From positions 1 through 64,000 of the forward strand of contig MU129145.1 of assembly GCA_014904985.1 (NCBI GenBank): 64,000 nucleotides of DNA, given 5' to 3'. This document shows, piece after piece, positions 1 through 12,113 of this stretch; within the stretch, counting starts at the first letter, position 1, and each line of letters starts with the position of its first letter. The position numbers and the translations under genes are program-made. The notes beneath the pieces were generated by a model, which saw only the letters and a list, made by a program, of their open reading frames with translations, did not search any database and was not told the origin of the DNA. The DNA is from Hydnum rufescens UP504. Taxonomy: Eukaryota; Basidiomycota; Agaricomycetes; Cantharellales; Hydnaceae.

Positions 1-105
1 TCATATAGTCTCAGAGGGAGCCTTCTGGGGTGCTCTTGTTCCAACAGTGAGTAGGGTTGAACCCAGTTGTTTCTCAAGACACACCGGGTATTACTGAAGG
101 CATTA

Positions 106-3100
106 CTAGGAACTCATCATGCATATTTGGGCCTGTGCATGGGCACAAGGGCACGGTATCATTATGACACAGGGCCATCCTGTGGATATTGCTTGCTGCT
201 GCAGGGCTTTGCAATGTGGACATTTGATACTGTTGGGATTGAGTTGGCAACTGCTCCAGAATACCATTCCCGGTTTGTTTGGATATCCCAACAGTACATC
301 CTTCAACATGACTTGGCCACATCCCTTGGCTTTTGTTGTTGCTAGATCGATGCCTGTCCCAATGCCTGGGCCTACAGCTCCCATGCTGTGGGGAGCCTCA
401 TACACTCAAAGTGCATTTCCCACTGAATAGAGTATGTCTACAATTACGATTCTTCTGACAGTTCCCATTATGGACTTCTGCAGGAGACATTGGAAGGTCC
501 AGGGCTTGAAAGAACAATGGGTTGATAGTTCATTAGGGTTGGTCTGAAGCCGTATGCAGGAGTGTGCATTCCTTTTGTGAATAAGGCATTGTGCAACATA
601 TCTCCTCTGATTGGGTGACCAGATAATTATTGATGTTCCTGCTCCATGTCCTTCTGGGTTCACATTTTTGTCAAGGACAGACCAGTGGACTACTTCTCGG
701 CCAGGCTCGAATGTAGGAGTTTCAGTGCTTCTCAGTATTGCCAATGTGAAGCCTTGAGTGGGGGCCTGGTGCAACCCTTGTGTATCATGTTCTGGCTGTC
801 TGGACAACCTGGGAACCCAGATACATTCCACTGAAGTCAGTCCATGCCTGCAATGGGGTGGCTTGTTGGCACAGGTACTGCAGTTGACTTGAGCTCTCCA
901 GGCACCAATAGGGCAGACAACCCGTTCAGTCTGACATTGCTGTAAGGTTCCTTTGACTCAATCCTTGAGGCTTTGAACCCCTTACTGGCCATTTTACCAT
1001 GCCAAGGGTTCAGCAGGGTCTGTTCCATTGGTGGACAGGCACGTATAGGATCATCTAAATTCTTGCAATGGTGTTGCTGCGGCTTCAACTCGCCTTTGAA
1101 CTGTACTGTTGACATCACATGCTGGGGCCTACCCCTGCAAGGCTGATTTTCCTTCATGTAGGGACCTGACAGCAGTCGATCCGATTGGCTCTTCCCTTGC
1201 AAGTCCCAGGGTTCTTGTTTGTGTCGTTCAGTGACTGTGGTCTTCCCATGAACAGTCCCTTTTATGAGTGAGTTCAAAACCTTGGTCCAAGCCCATGGGC
1301 TAGATGTCTTTGGCACATTTTCATGCCTTTGTGAGGTCCTGAGGCTACCAGGATCAGTCTGATGACAACTCCATGACATCGTTTCATAGTCGACCATACT
1401 AACTTCATTGCTTCAGTCTATGAGATTACTCTTGTTCTGTTGCACAGTAACAGGGTCCTTCTCAGGACAACAGGTAACAGTTCCTACTATGGGTTCCTGC
1501 ATCAGTCATAGGAGAGACCAGGGGTCACAGGTATGGTGCATTTCTAGTCTACTAGGTATGACTAGAGGTTCCATACTGAAACACATAGATCTTGATGGGG
1601 CAATGGGGGCCATTACCATGAGGGTACATGTGTCTGGGCGAGAGTTCAAGGTGACATGTCGTGTAGTTACTGATTCAGTGGTAATGACTATGATCATCTT
1701 GGAATGTCATTCAGTTCCCACCCACAGCTTTTTAGCTTGGAAATGAAGAACTTTAAGCCCAGAGGCTATCATAGTTTCATGGGGTGGACTGCAGACCCTA
1801 TGTCTGGTCATGAGTGCATAGTACGAAATGGCAATGGAACCTGTACCAGGAGGGATCAAGATACATTGTGGACCCTCATAAGACGAGTCTTCCTTTACAC
1901 TGGCATCTGTGATCACAGTAGAGTAACAAATGCATTGGAATCCCCTTCTTATATCGAGTTTCACCACAGCAAATTGATCAGATAATTGGCCTCATTCGAC
2001 CCCTTGTGCATTCTTTGTCAGGGACACCGTGGCTTCATTCAACTGTGGAGGCTGTGCATTGTTGCAGTACAGTGATGGGTACTCACCCCCCCTGACTGTG
2101 ATGATACTCAACTGGGACTTGTGCAACTGTGAGAGCTTGGTATCGCTGGTATTGGATTGAAGGTAGCACTGTTGCATTATTTCGTAATTCAGAGGGGATT
2201 GCCACAGTGAGGTTTGGATCAGAATGTCGTCATATCCTTCCTTTCTAATTGGAATTGTCCAATAGAGGTATGATGGAATTTTCATTTGAGTCCTTTGATA
2301 GAGCTCTGACAGTCCTTTAACACTGATCCAATTGCACATCAGCAACTGGAGACTTCATGGTGCCTCAGTGACAGGTTGCCATAGCCCCGATTCATACTTG
2401 GCAGGCCAGTTTCGAACCACCCACTGAGACCACTGGGTGACCTCATTCATTTCATATTCCCAATATTCTGTGGACTTTGTCCAGTCATCAACATTGGTAT
2501 CTGACATACCATTAATACAGAGTTTGAGCTCATGCTTGTCAAAGACATTAATGGGCTCTTGAGGGGTAAGCTTGTTAGATGCAGGCATAGAGATGTTGAG
2601 TGATTCATATACACGACATGAGATACGGTACTCAATGATGGTCTCAATGATGAAATTGCCAATGCTGTTTTCTAATATCCAGGTCATCTCATGGAAGAGG
2701 TCCATATTAATATTCTCAAGGTTGGGGGATGTAATCTTTCTCTTCAGGATAATCTTGTAGGGACTGACAACACAGTAGGCATCCAAGGATTGTCAACTGA
2801 AGGTAGCCAGACTGAGACATCGGTTTCATTGGGCCCTGTCCATCTGGGCTATGACAAAGCTTGAATGACTGTCTTGAATCAGGTGGCCAAACTTGAAGTC
2901 TCACTTAGGTTTGACCTCGTACATCCTCATGAGGTCATCTCCTGCTGTATCTTGACTGTCTGTATGAATTGGGGCCTGACATTTGTGACTAGATGGGAAG
3001 ACTGTGGTTGCTCTTAGGAGTGATCTGTAGTTTCGTTCCTCTTCCTTGTTCAGGATGGAGCTTGGGTTTGGGGTACCATCTTGCAATATATACTTGTCCT

Positions 3101-6100
3101 TTCTGACTGCGACAATACTTGTAATCACCATGGAAGGTTCAGGTCACAAGAATCCCTCTATCTGCCTGGGTTTCGCAGTCCCAAACGAGTCGGACAGCTC
3201 CCTCAGTTTAGACTCTAGGATACTGTTCCCAAAAATAGCGTTAACACCCACTCTGTGAGCCATAGGAGCTCTGATCAGCTCGGTCATGATGTGTCGAGGT
3301 TCTGTGACTTCGTTACCATTCATGCTTCCCTTAGACATGTTGATGGAGGTTAGCCTTTCTAGGTATTGAATGACAGGTTCTATCATTTGTCCTCGGCTGA
3401 ATTCAGACATGCAAACAACATTCCTCTTGACACCATCCTTGGGTTCGTCCTTACACATGGGTCCCAGGTCCCTGACACTATGTGGGGCTTGTACCCTGTA
3501 TTTTAAACAGTTGACAGGTCTAGAATCTGAGACATGTCTAATGGGGGTAGGCTTATCCATGAACATAAGTATGCGATATTACTTCATTCCATTTGCAATG
3601 ATGGCAACACTACATTGTTAATCCTTTTTGTTCACGGGTAGCAGTCTTGCAATAAGGGCCGACTCTTTTCATTTGTAACAATGGCCACGATAGCAACCAG
3701 ATGCTTAGGATGGGGCAGTCTTGCAGACAAGGATGAATACAATGACTCGTCCAGTTCAAGTTCATTGTGAGACATATCTTCTTGCATGCTTGAACATTTG
3801 GGGAAGACTGGTCCCTTTGCTGATACTGAGTTCTTCAGGATGGGTACTAGTTTGAGTTCTAGCCCAGTATGAATTCCAACACAGGTTGCAGACTGAGTCT
3901 TAGGGTCTCAAGCAACAGTTTGGATAGTCCATTGGCAGTGCTCGACACTGTCCTTGGACCCATACTCTTGTTCAGGCCCCATTACATCTCGAACACTTGG
4001 CTGGGCAGAGATTTGGAGTCTGTTAGGTGGAGATATGCCCACTTGTGGTACTAGTCGCACAACGTCACCCCAATTTGGCTGTTGGTAACGGTCTGGAGAT
4101 GGCCTCCCACTGTCCTCGGTCGTGACAGCATTCAGCTGATTGTAACCCATGGGAAGATCTGAGATCTGGACAGGCCAGCCAGTCTCATTCAGTATGTCCT
4201 CTTGCGTTCACAGAGACTTGGGACCATTGGAGTGTGGCCATAAACAATGTTGTAGTGTCCTGATGTAGCCGAATGGGGGTTCTTGTGATTCACCTTGTAT
4301 TGTGCTCAGTTGCAGGTCATTACTGATCATGGGTATGGTACTTATGTCCATTCTGTGGACTTTATTGGCTCTGACCAGTACTGTTATGTGGTATAGATAC
4401 CTCATGGGATCAACTGGTTGTGGAGGAGGAGACGAATTCAAGACTTGGGTCTGAGTTTGCAGGATTGTTGCCTCACAATTAAGCAAAGACTCATATGGTA
4501 TGTCTAGTATTGCACTCAAACATAGAATTTGGCTCTGCTCACAACTCCTGGTAACTTCAGATGACCTGGGCTTGAGGAGGTGCTCATAGCTGTTGCTCTT
4601 CACAGATCAGGGGCATGAGTGCTCTTTTTCAGTTGGCCTGTTCTCCTTGTATGTTTGGGACTCCCCATTGAGGTCTAGGACACCCTTCTTGTTGATCTTG
4701 ATGCTCCACACAGTCACAGGATTCCTTTCTAGACGTCAAAGGAGCATTTCAACCATGGAATTCAGCAACATAAGCAGGTGGGTCTGGGAACCAGGATGAC
4801 AGTCCTCCCATACTTGGTCAAGTATATCTTGAAGTAGAGTAATACGAGGCCCATCCCTTCCCTGATCAGGCAAATATAATGTTCTCATAACCCTTTCATC
4901 AATGGTGTTGAGTTTCCTGGGCTCAACAACGCCATGTCCAGGCTCCGGGGTTTCATTCGTAAATATTGCTATGCTGAGCCACCCTGTTTCACTCATTAAT
5001 GTCAGGGGAGACTTCAAGACCTTAGCTCGAGTTTCTTGCATGTCTGGATGTTCAGTGAAGGATGATCCCTCCATAGGTGAATCCAGCCATATCAATAGCT
5101 TTTGTTTGTACTCCTCTGGCCTGATGACCTTTCCCCAAATGGTTTTATTCAATGTGTCTTGGGAACCAGAACAATCTGGATCCTGGGATCAATCCCAGGG
5201 GAACTGTCCCATTCGTAAATGCGAGAGCATGGTCAGCTGTCTGATTGAATGAGCTTCATTATCCTCGTTGGCATCCCCAGGAGTCCTTGTTGTGAAACTC
5301 AGTAGAGATGCTGATCCCTTCTTTACAGGACCCAGTTCCAGAACTTGGCTGTGCTTGTACATGTGAGTATTACTTCCCTGAGTGATATCTTCAAGCTTGT
5401 TCTTGTGCTTAGATCCTGGATGCCATGCACTACAAGGGGGCTCGGACCCTACATTTTGAGTGGTTGACAGATCTGAGCTTGGAGATGTGTCCAGTGGGCA
5501 TAGATCTGCTCGCAGGCATAGGTGCGTGAGGTTCCTCCTTTCCTTCTTGGCTATACCAATGTTTGACAGGCTGTGATCTGCAGGTGAGTTTGGGGCTTTA
5601 ATCGGGACTTGTTGGCTAGACCTCTGGATGTCCTTTGGCGGGAGCTCCATTTCACCGGGTCCTAGTTTACTCATGGAGGGTGGGCATTCCTTTGTTATAT
5701 TCCAAACACTCAAGTAGTTCGGCATCCAGTAGTGATCATTGGACATATTCAGGATCTTAATTGGAACTCATTGACTGGTCAAGTCTGATGTGACCTCATG
5801 TGTTCAGGAGGTGTTTTCCATCATACTGTAATGATATCCCTCGGCTTCGACTGAAACAATATCTATATCCTCAATATGGTGCTTGGTCCATGTAGGACTC
5901 ACAGTTGACTTGAGTCTTATGGCAGTGGACTGATCAGGCCCTTCATTGAACCCCAGAGTATGACCACAGGGCTGCCTTGTCTTGATTACCCCAGGCTCGT
6001 CTTTAGTCAGAATTCTGGGGTTGGGTTCCCATTTAGGTCCTATGATCTGCAATAAGTCACCTTGTTGTGCAACAGGCTCCTGGGAATGGACAGCATGGAA

Positions 6101-7516
6101 TGTGGACTCTATCACAGGGGGTTTTGAATGAAAGGCTATTATGTCCAAGGCTACCCTGAGCTGCAGCTGTGCTTGCGAGACTATATACTGGAGCCTGTCC
6201 AAGGAGTGTGACCCATTTATGAGGTCTGAGTACTCGAGGTCACTCAAACTGACTTTGTGTCCTGCACACAGCATTACTCCATGAAATTGCACAGTTTCCT
6301 GTACTACCTCCTGTAGTACATATCCACATCGCGAGATTGGGTGTGCTAGTACCATATCCAGCTTGTAACAAACTGAAACCCTGGAGGACTCATGCACAAT
6401 CCGACTAAGGAAACAACTTGAGTCCCCATTTAGATCATAGAGTAGCCAGTCGAGCCATGTAGAAATAAGATTCGTGGCTTTACAGAAGTTGAACTTATTG
6501 CTTTGATGCAGTGAAGCCCAAATAGCCTTGTAAGGTGGGAAAGACAGATTACGAATCCCAGAACAGTAGTTACGGCTCAAGGGGGTGACTTCATTAACAG
6601 AATGGCAGAACTGAGTCTTATGATGTGCATTCCCCAACCAGGTGGTTCTCGAGGCCTCATTTGACTGGTAGTTAGACACCATGGAGGGAACAGGGCATGA
6701 GCCCATATTATAGCCAGAATGAACTTGGTGGTGGCTCAAGGGTTGCATGTCCAGATGTACATTAGATTGTCTAGCCACAGAGGTGTCGGATGGCTGAGTA
6801 TGAGGTGAACCTGGTCTATGACACAAATTTAGGGGAGTGACCACCCTTCTTGAGGTATCCACCCTGTTTGAGAGGGGGCTAAGAGTTCCGTCAATGAGTG
6901 GCTTGTGGACTCATCTGGAAACAGAAGTTCTAGGAGACTGATCCTTGAAGGATGGAAGAGCTATGTTTGCATCCATAAGAACATTGTAAGGTCTAGGATG
7001 AGGCGAGTGTGAGTCATGGGTGATCCTTATGAGACTAGGGTCACCATATTTTTTAAGGGGAGTGGCCACCCTTCTTGAGGTATCCACCCTGCAAGGCAGG
7101 GGGTTCGGCAGCTGATTCCCGTAAGTAGATGAGGATGTTAGAGGTTGAGCTGTCGAGGATCTAGAGACACTCTTGCCAACGTTCAAGTCATGAATATTTG
7201 CATCCAGGGGTGTGTGGAGGGAGGATGAGGGTGCTGAGTTCGAACCATGGGCAGTCCTGTAGGGACCCACCAATGGAGTTCTTACACACTCCACCAGTGT
7301 TAATTCAGTCATATCTGAATTAAGTATTGGGGAGGAACCAGAAGATGGAGGAGGTTCTGGATCCAGTGGATTAGTCCAGTCCATGGGACTGAGACCATTC
7401 TGCCTAGCCCGACAGGCTAGCAGTTCCTGGAGGGTTAGGGTTTCTATGCCCACTAGGGCAAAGTAAGAGGGTTTAGTCATAAGCCAAGAGTCACACAGTG
7501 TGTAGTGCGTAATCAA
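106..7516 (-). pseudogene. Giant ORF of unknown function, broken by many TGA codons
   Basis: I do not recognise this protein. One minus-strand reading frame runs about 2,470 codons, with only two changes of frame (between about 3570 and 3905, and between about 831 and 1000; either small indels or introns). Fourteen in-frame stops between long segments were read directly (6911, 5804, 5189, 4736, 4208, 3908, 3144, 2901, 2355, 1992, 1707, 1506, 837, 406) and all are TGA; further ones in the gaps that I read are also TGA. No TAA or TAG was seen until TAG at 106, the likely true end. The absence of two of three stop types over 7.4 kb shows that the strand was coding. The protein is Ser/Pro/Thr-rich at the N-terminus with a repeated motif RVDTSRRV-x-TPL (about 7060-7090 and 6838-6865), plus other diverged internal repeats. 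A CxxC pair sits near the C-terminus. It is divergent from the KDZ transposase, 259 bp apart, so it may be a partner gene of that transposon. Confidence 0.6.
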
Positions 7517-7775
7517 CAGGTCTGCAACTCTACAAGATGGACAGTTGATGGTGGTAGAAAAGATACATTTTCAGGTCTTGCCATGGCTCTTTCCATACAG
7601 GCTGTATGACTAAGGAAGACTATGTAAGAAGAGGGTAACTCCCAGGGCAGCACCAAACTCCTCTGTGAGAAGCTTCCCACTGGGTTAAGCTTAGAAGCTA
7701 TAGTAAAACCAATTAGGAGAATAAAGTGGCTTATGGCTTAAGGGACTCATAACACCACTAACAACTTCCATCTCC
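7517..7775. other. Intergenic gap between two divergent broken genes
   Basis: This 259-bp gap separates the start of the giant minus-strand ORF from the first KDZ exon I can support. It would hold both promoters if the two genes belong to one transposon. I see no TIR, clear TATA box or coding similarity. The N-terminal cysteine domain usual in CxC-type KDZ transposases is not visible here, so it is missing or too decayed to read. Confidence 0.3.
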
Positions 7776-10560
7776 AGTCAGTTCAGTCCAAGGTCTCCAC
7801 TATCCATTTCTATCAGGCGTTGGAGAGGGAGATGGACAACTCAGGTCTCATGGATATAAAGGTATGTCATCAATCATTGTTGATCATGTTTGGTTTCTTA
7901 ACATTCTCTCTAGTCTCGCTATTCATCCTTCCTCCATATGGTTTGCATATGGAGACATCTCAAACTCTTGAAATGGGGAGGATGTGGACACAACCCCTTG
8001 GGTGCAGAAGGGATGAGGAGAGGGGAGCTGGCACTTGTGTGCCCTGCCTGCCTGATTCCCAGTGTGAACCTCCCTGATGGATGGTGGGAGGACCTCTCTA
8101 AATGGCACATTGCAATTGATATGCGTTCTAGATATGTTTTACCCCTCACCATAAATTTTTCTCCTTGCAGTTATTTGTACATGAAGATTACATCACAAGA
8201 TGCCAACTTCTGTCTAAGCCTACACAATAAAGGCATCCACAACCCTGGTTTGGGGACCAGGTGGGCTTATTTCATTGAAGAACAAGCCTACCATGAATAT
8301 CTGGCAAACTGTGGAAAACAAACAGAGGTATTGCCACCTTCCCCACTCTCAGTCCTGCACATCTCACTAAATATCATCTCTAGACCTCAACCTGCACCAG
8401 TCTCTCAGCAATCAATCAAGCCAATTCAAAGAATTCGAGGGGACTGCAAGTCACAGGAGTTGGTGCCATTGTCTGTGCCCACCATGGTTTTCTGCAACCA
8501 ACTGGCATAGGGGACCTTCAGAAGGGCGAATGGCAAGTCTTTATGTGTGTATTCACATTGTCTTGCCTAACATTTTTTCCACTGGAGATACACCAACATG
8601 GATTATATCCTATTTTTGGGACTTCAAGGCTCAAATCTCCAGGATTTCCTCAATATGTACAACATCTGGTGCATGTACTACAAGAATCTAAAAACATGAC
8701 ATGAGTGGCTCCCACCTTCTCTTCAGTTCAACTTTGACACCATGACTTTCAATGGTGCTATACCAAAATTCCATCTCAATGCACATGGTGAATCATGCCA
8801 AACAAGGTTCTCTCTTAATTATTTGCCTGGAGTCAGACACACGGATGGTGAAGGGATTGAGCATGACTGGTCGAGCATGAATGCTGCTGCCTGAAGTACA
8901 AAGGAAATGGGTGAAGGTTCATGGCACGATATGCTGGGTGACATATGGGGCAATACAAACTATCAGAAGATTCTCACCATGGGTTAAGTTGAGCCTAACA
9001 TCATCATAAGCTTGTCCCTAACTATGGATTTCATTTACAGGTCCTCTACTTGGGAAGAAGCTAAGAGAAGCAGTCCTCCAGGTGCAGACCCACAGTGAAC
9101 AGCACGAGACTTTCTGCAAATCAATCCCCAGTAATTCCAAGGAGGAATGGATGATAATGATACAAGAGTGGGAAGAGGACAAGAGTAAACCAGATCCATA
9201 TGTTGTAGAGACCATCTGTCTGTATCATTATATCTCTAGGTTGGTTCTATACTAATGTTTTGTTCTTAGTTAAATCTCAAGTGGCAATAACCTTGGAGCT
9301 CATTGCTGCTGAGCATGATAGCTATTCTGCTGGTGAATCAGATGTGGAAACAAGTCCAAGTGCTTTCATAAACATGGGATTAGCCATTGAAGATGCACAG
9401 TGGGTTGTCTGCAGGATCATTCATGGCAATTTTACACTAACATCTTACTTTTTTTAGATGTTGTCTATGTGTCGAGACCAGCAAGCTGAAGTCATCTAGC
9501 ACAGACACTCAGAGGGCTAATGTGGAACACCACTGGCTTGCTCTACAAAGGCACCTGGTTACATTCTGCAGCATTCAAAAGCTGCACATGCCTGAAACCA
9601 TTTCCCTCCTATTATCTGACACGTGTGTCGATCAGAATACACCAGAGACTATTCCACTTTACATGCTGAACGAACTCCCCCTCATGCCTGATGAAATCCC
9701 CTCAACCCCCATCCAGATTCAGGCCTGTTCCATGCCGAAGCTAAGTTACGATTTGCCCAAGCAACCAATGCTCTTGCTGAACTACACCAAGCCCTTTCCG
9801 TCTTTGCTCACCTCCGGTCCTACAAAATACGTGAAGTACATGGCCAGTGTGCAAATATGCATGCGAATACTCTCATCAAGAAATCCTGGGCCCTGTACAA
9901 ACATGGTCACTGCACGATATTGTCATGCCCATGATGCCTACCTCAAACTCAAAGGCCGGGGTGCATGGGAACAGCAACTACAGATTTGACTCAGGATGAT
10001 GCCCGTCCTATGACCAATCATGAAGAAGGGGGTCAAAAGACTGCAAAACAGAAGTGTAAGGAGGGCCCATGCGAGGGTCACCAGACGCTGTCGTGGATAT
10101 GCATGGCCCCTGGTGTTGCTGAAGACAACAGCGAAGAAATGCATGCTGGTGCATGGGGCTCACTAATCTCATGTTTTATCTTGTTCACTAAGGTGAAACC
10201 ACAAGCCCTACATGTTGAATGGGCAAAGTTGTTAGCATGAAAACTCAGATGGATGGAAGAAGTCACTATTATCCAGGAAGAGATGCATCGCACTGTTGCA
10301 TATTGTAGATGGAGTGCTGTCTGGTGGAAGGAACAAGCTAACATGTGGTTTGGTTTGTCATTGGGTCTTCAAGAAGGGCTTTGTGCATACACTGTGCATC
10401 AAGCATTGAGACAGGAGGGTCAAGCTGTCCACTTAGAGAACCAATGGTCTATGGTGGGACCACATGCTCAAAACCCCTCTGGGACCACTCCTGACTGGGT
10501 TGATATTACCATGGTTGATGCTAACAAAGATGAAGACTCAGCAGACAATTTGCCACATTG
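7776..10560 (+). pseudogene. KDZ (Kyakuja-Dileera-Zisupton) transposase, decayed
   Basis: Reading across frames and introns gives the ordered signature of an Agaricomycete KDZ transposase. The pieces are: QALEREMDNSGL (about 7810-7860); WRHLKLLK..GHNP..G with a CPAC zinc-like pair (7938-8095); the catalytic DANF block and W-x-YFIEEQ (8190-8300); TGVGAIVCAHHGF and IGDLQKGE (8465-8530); NMDYILF (8598); IPKFHLNAHGE..C and the D/E block TDGEGIEHDW (8760-8880); STKEMGEGS (8895); PSAFINMGL (9358); LRFAQA (about 9755); TLSWI-x-x-APGV (10087); and the C-terminal EEMHRTVAY..W..WW (10277-10330). Introns at 7861-7911 and 8328-8383 restore frame. TGA breaks at 8892 and 10238 fall where Arg is plausible, and there is a shift near 9735. 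The stop is TGA at 10558. The N-terminal CxC domain is not found. It is divergent from the giant ORF. Confidence 0.85.
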
Positions 10561-11829
10561 ATTCAGCACATGTTTTTTCATGTCGGTAGATAGTCATTTT
10601 GTATTTTCATCCCAAAACCTATGTGCATTCTATGGTGTTGTCAGTATCGGCAATATGCAGCGTTGAGTCTGTCAATTCAAATTTCAACTTGTGCTTTTTC
10701 TTTGGAGGTGAGATTTTTTTTTGCAATGTATCTGGTAAGGGTGTTCTCTCACTAGGCACTGGTGTTGGTGAGCCCCGGATCTGTCATGGGCTTGTAGACA
10801 GTGGCTTGCTCCTTACTCTGGTTGTTATCTATGGCAGCATGATGAACCCCAAACCCATGCATTCCAACTGATGCCAGCTATCCTGCCATATTCTGTTTCA
10901 CTCACACATGGCTCATCATGTACATGTCACTCATATTTTTGTGTTGGAGGAAGGGGGATCTGGGTTGGTGTCCATCGTTTAAGTACAATCACATGAAGGT
11001 AAAGTCGATAGCCACTCTCTCACTTGGTGGTTTTGGCTATGCCTGTAAAGCTAACAATTTATTTGCTCACAGCTATCATGGCTCTGGCCCTCTCAAAAAC
11101 TACCTACTATTCACTCATGCAGGACTCACCATCATCCGCAAAACAGACCATTGTTTACTTGCATGTGACTGGCTATGTTCATGGCATTGTATCTTGAACT
11201 TTACACAACCGCCAACTATGAGCCTCAGTTCCATACCTCTTACCTCAATTCTTCACATATACTGAGGAACATCAATCCACCTCTATGCTGTCATTCACCA
11301 ACATCGCATGATCGTATCTTGAGCTTTACACAACTGCCAACTACAAACCTTGGTTTTTATTACTGACACATTGCATACCATGCCCCTTTCCTCAGTTCTT
11401 TCTACTGCATATATTGAGGAACGTTGATTCACCTCTACTGTCATTGCCAACATCTTCATACAGCTCCACTCTGCAAGCCCCAGAACCCATCTCCCTCTTT
11501 CCCCCCCTTCCAATGTCAACCCGACTCTGTCTATCAAGGGCTGTGCAAATATCAAACAACATTGACCCCATGTCCATACTGTCATTCACTCACCCACACC
11601 CACTCTGTCTATTGAGGACTTTGCAGATATTGAACAATGTTGACCCACCTATGTGTCTATTCATCTATGAAGCAGATGAACATTCATTCCCAGGTGTTCA
11701 ACATCCTTCATACAATTCCACCCTACAAGCCCCCCAGAAACTTTCTTCCTCTTTTCCCCCTTCCAATTTTTTTTTGATCATGTTGTGCAATACCTAGAGT
11801 TTTGATTGAAATGAATTCTATGTGGGTTG
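10561..11829. other. Non-coding stretch between KDZ and Copia, with diverged tandem repeats
   Basis: No gene is supported. The 3' part (about 11180-11780) contains diverged tandem units. The phrase TTGAGGAACGTTGATTCACC recurs in variant form near 11265, 11410 and 11610. A block starting CTTCATACA..TCCAC..AAGCCCC occurs at 11454 and 11707. A TATCTTGA-[AG]-CTTTACACAAC block occurs at 11189 and 11314. The remainder is low-CpG sequence with only short ORFs. Confidence 0.4.
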
Positions 11830-12098
11830 TGTCGGTAATCAAGACATACGGACAATATCTATTATGTAAACATTTCCTTTTTTATCCCACTCGCCCATTA
11901 TACAGTTCTCTGGATAGAGCCGGCTCTCCTCAGTCCTCTATAATGAGACTGAGGTGAGCCGAGACTAGTTTAGTCTACACAACCTTTCCCCACTCATTCA
12001 TTACATTCCTTTCTCCCAGTCTATTATCTAGGTATTTTCATCCCAATATAAATCAGTCCTCTATAACGAGACTGAGTCTATTATCTAGTCTCTCGATA
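11830..12098 (+). repeat. 5' LTR of Copia element
   Basis: 269 bp, TG..TA ends, repeated at 16373-16641. Differences from the 3' copy are CTGG versus CCGG near 11913, AACGAG versus AATGAG near 12066, and a C/T near 12078. The LTR holds an internal duplication of the phrase CAGTCCTCTATAA-x-GAGACTGAG. Confidence 0.95.
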
Positions 12099-12113
12099 GG
12101 TTATGGGCCCATC
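12099..12113 (+). other. Copia primer-binding site (half tRNA-iMet type)
   Basis: GGTTATGGGCCC directly after the 5' LTR matches the primer site of Drosophila copia, which pairs with the anticodon stem-loop of initiator tRNA-Met (a 5' half-tRNA primer) rather than the tRNA 3' end. The Gag-Pol start codon at 12103 lies inside this site. The same site occurs in the small gag-only element at 29138. Confidence 0.85.

Noticed and set aside
1408..5252. Plus-strand ORFs across 1-7500 as genes
   Set aside because: They are short, in mixed frames and lie antisense to a continuous minus-strand frame; they are shadows.
106..7516. TET/JBP dioxygenase as the giant ORF, since KDZ elements carry such genes
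   Set aside because: No HxD..H pattern or other dioxygenase block was found in any segment, and the length is several times too large.
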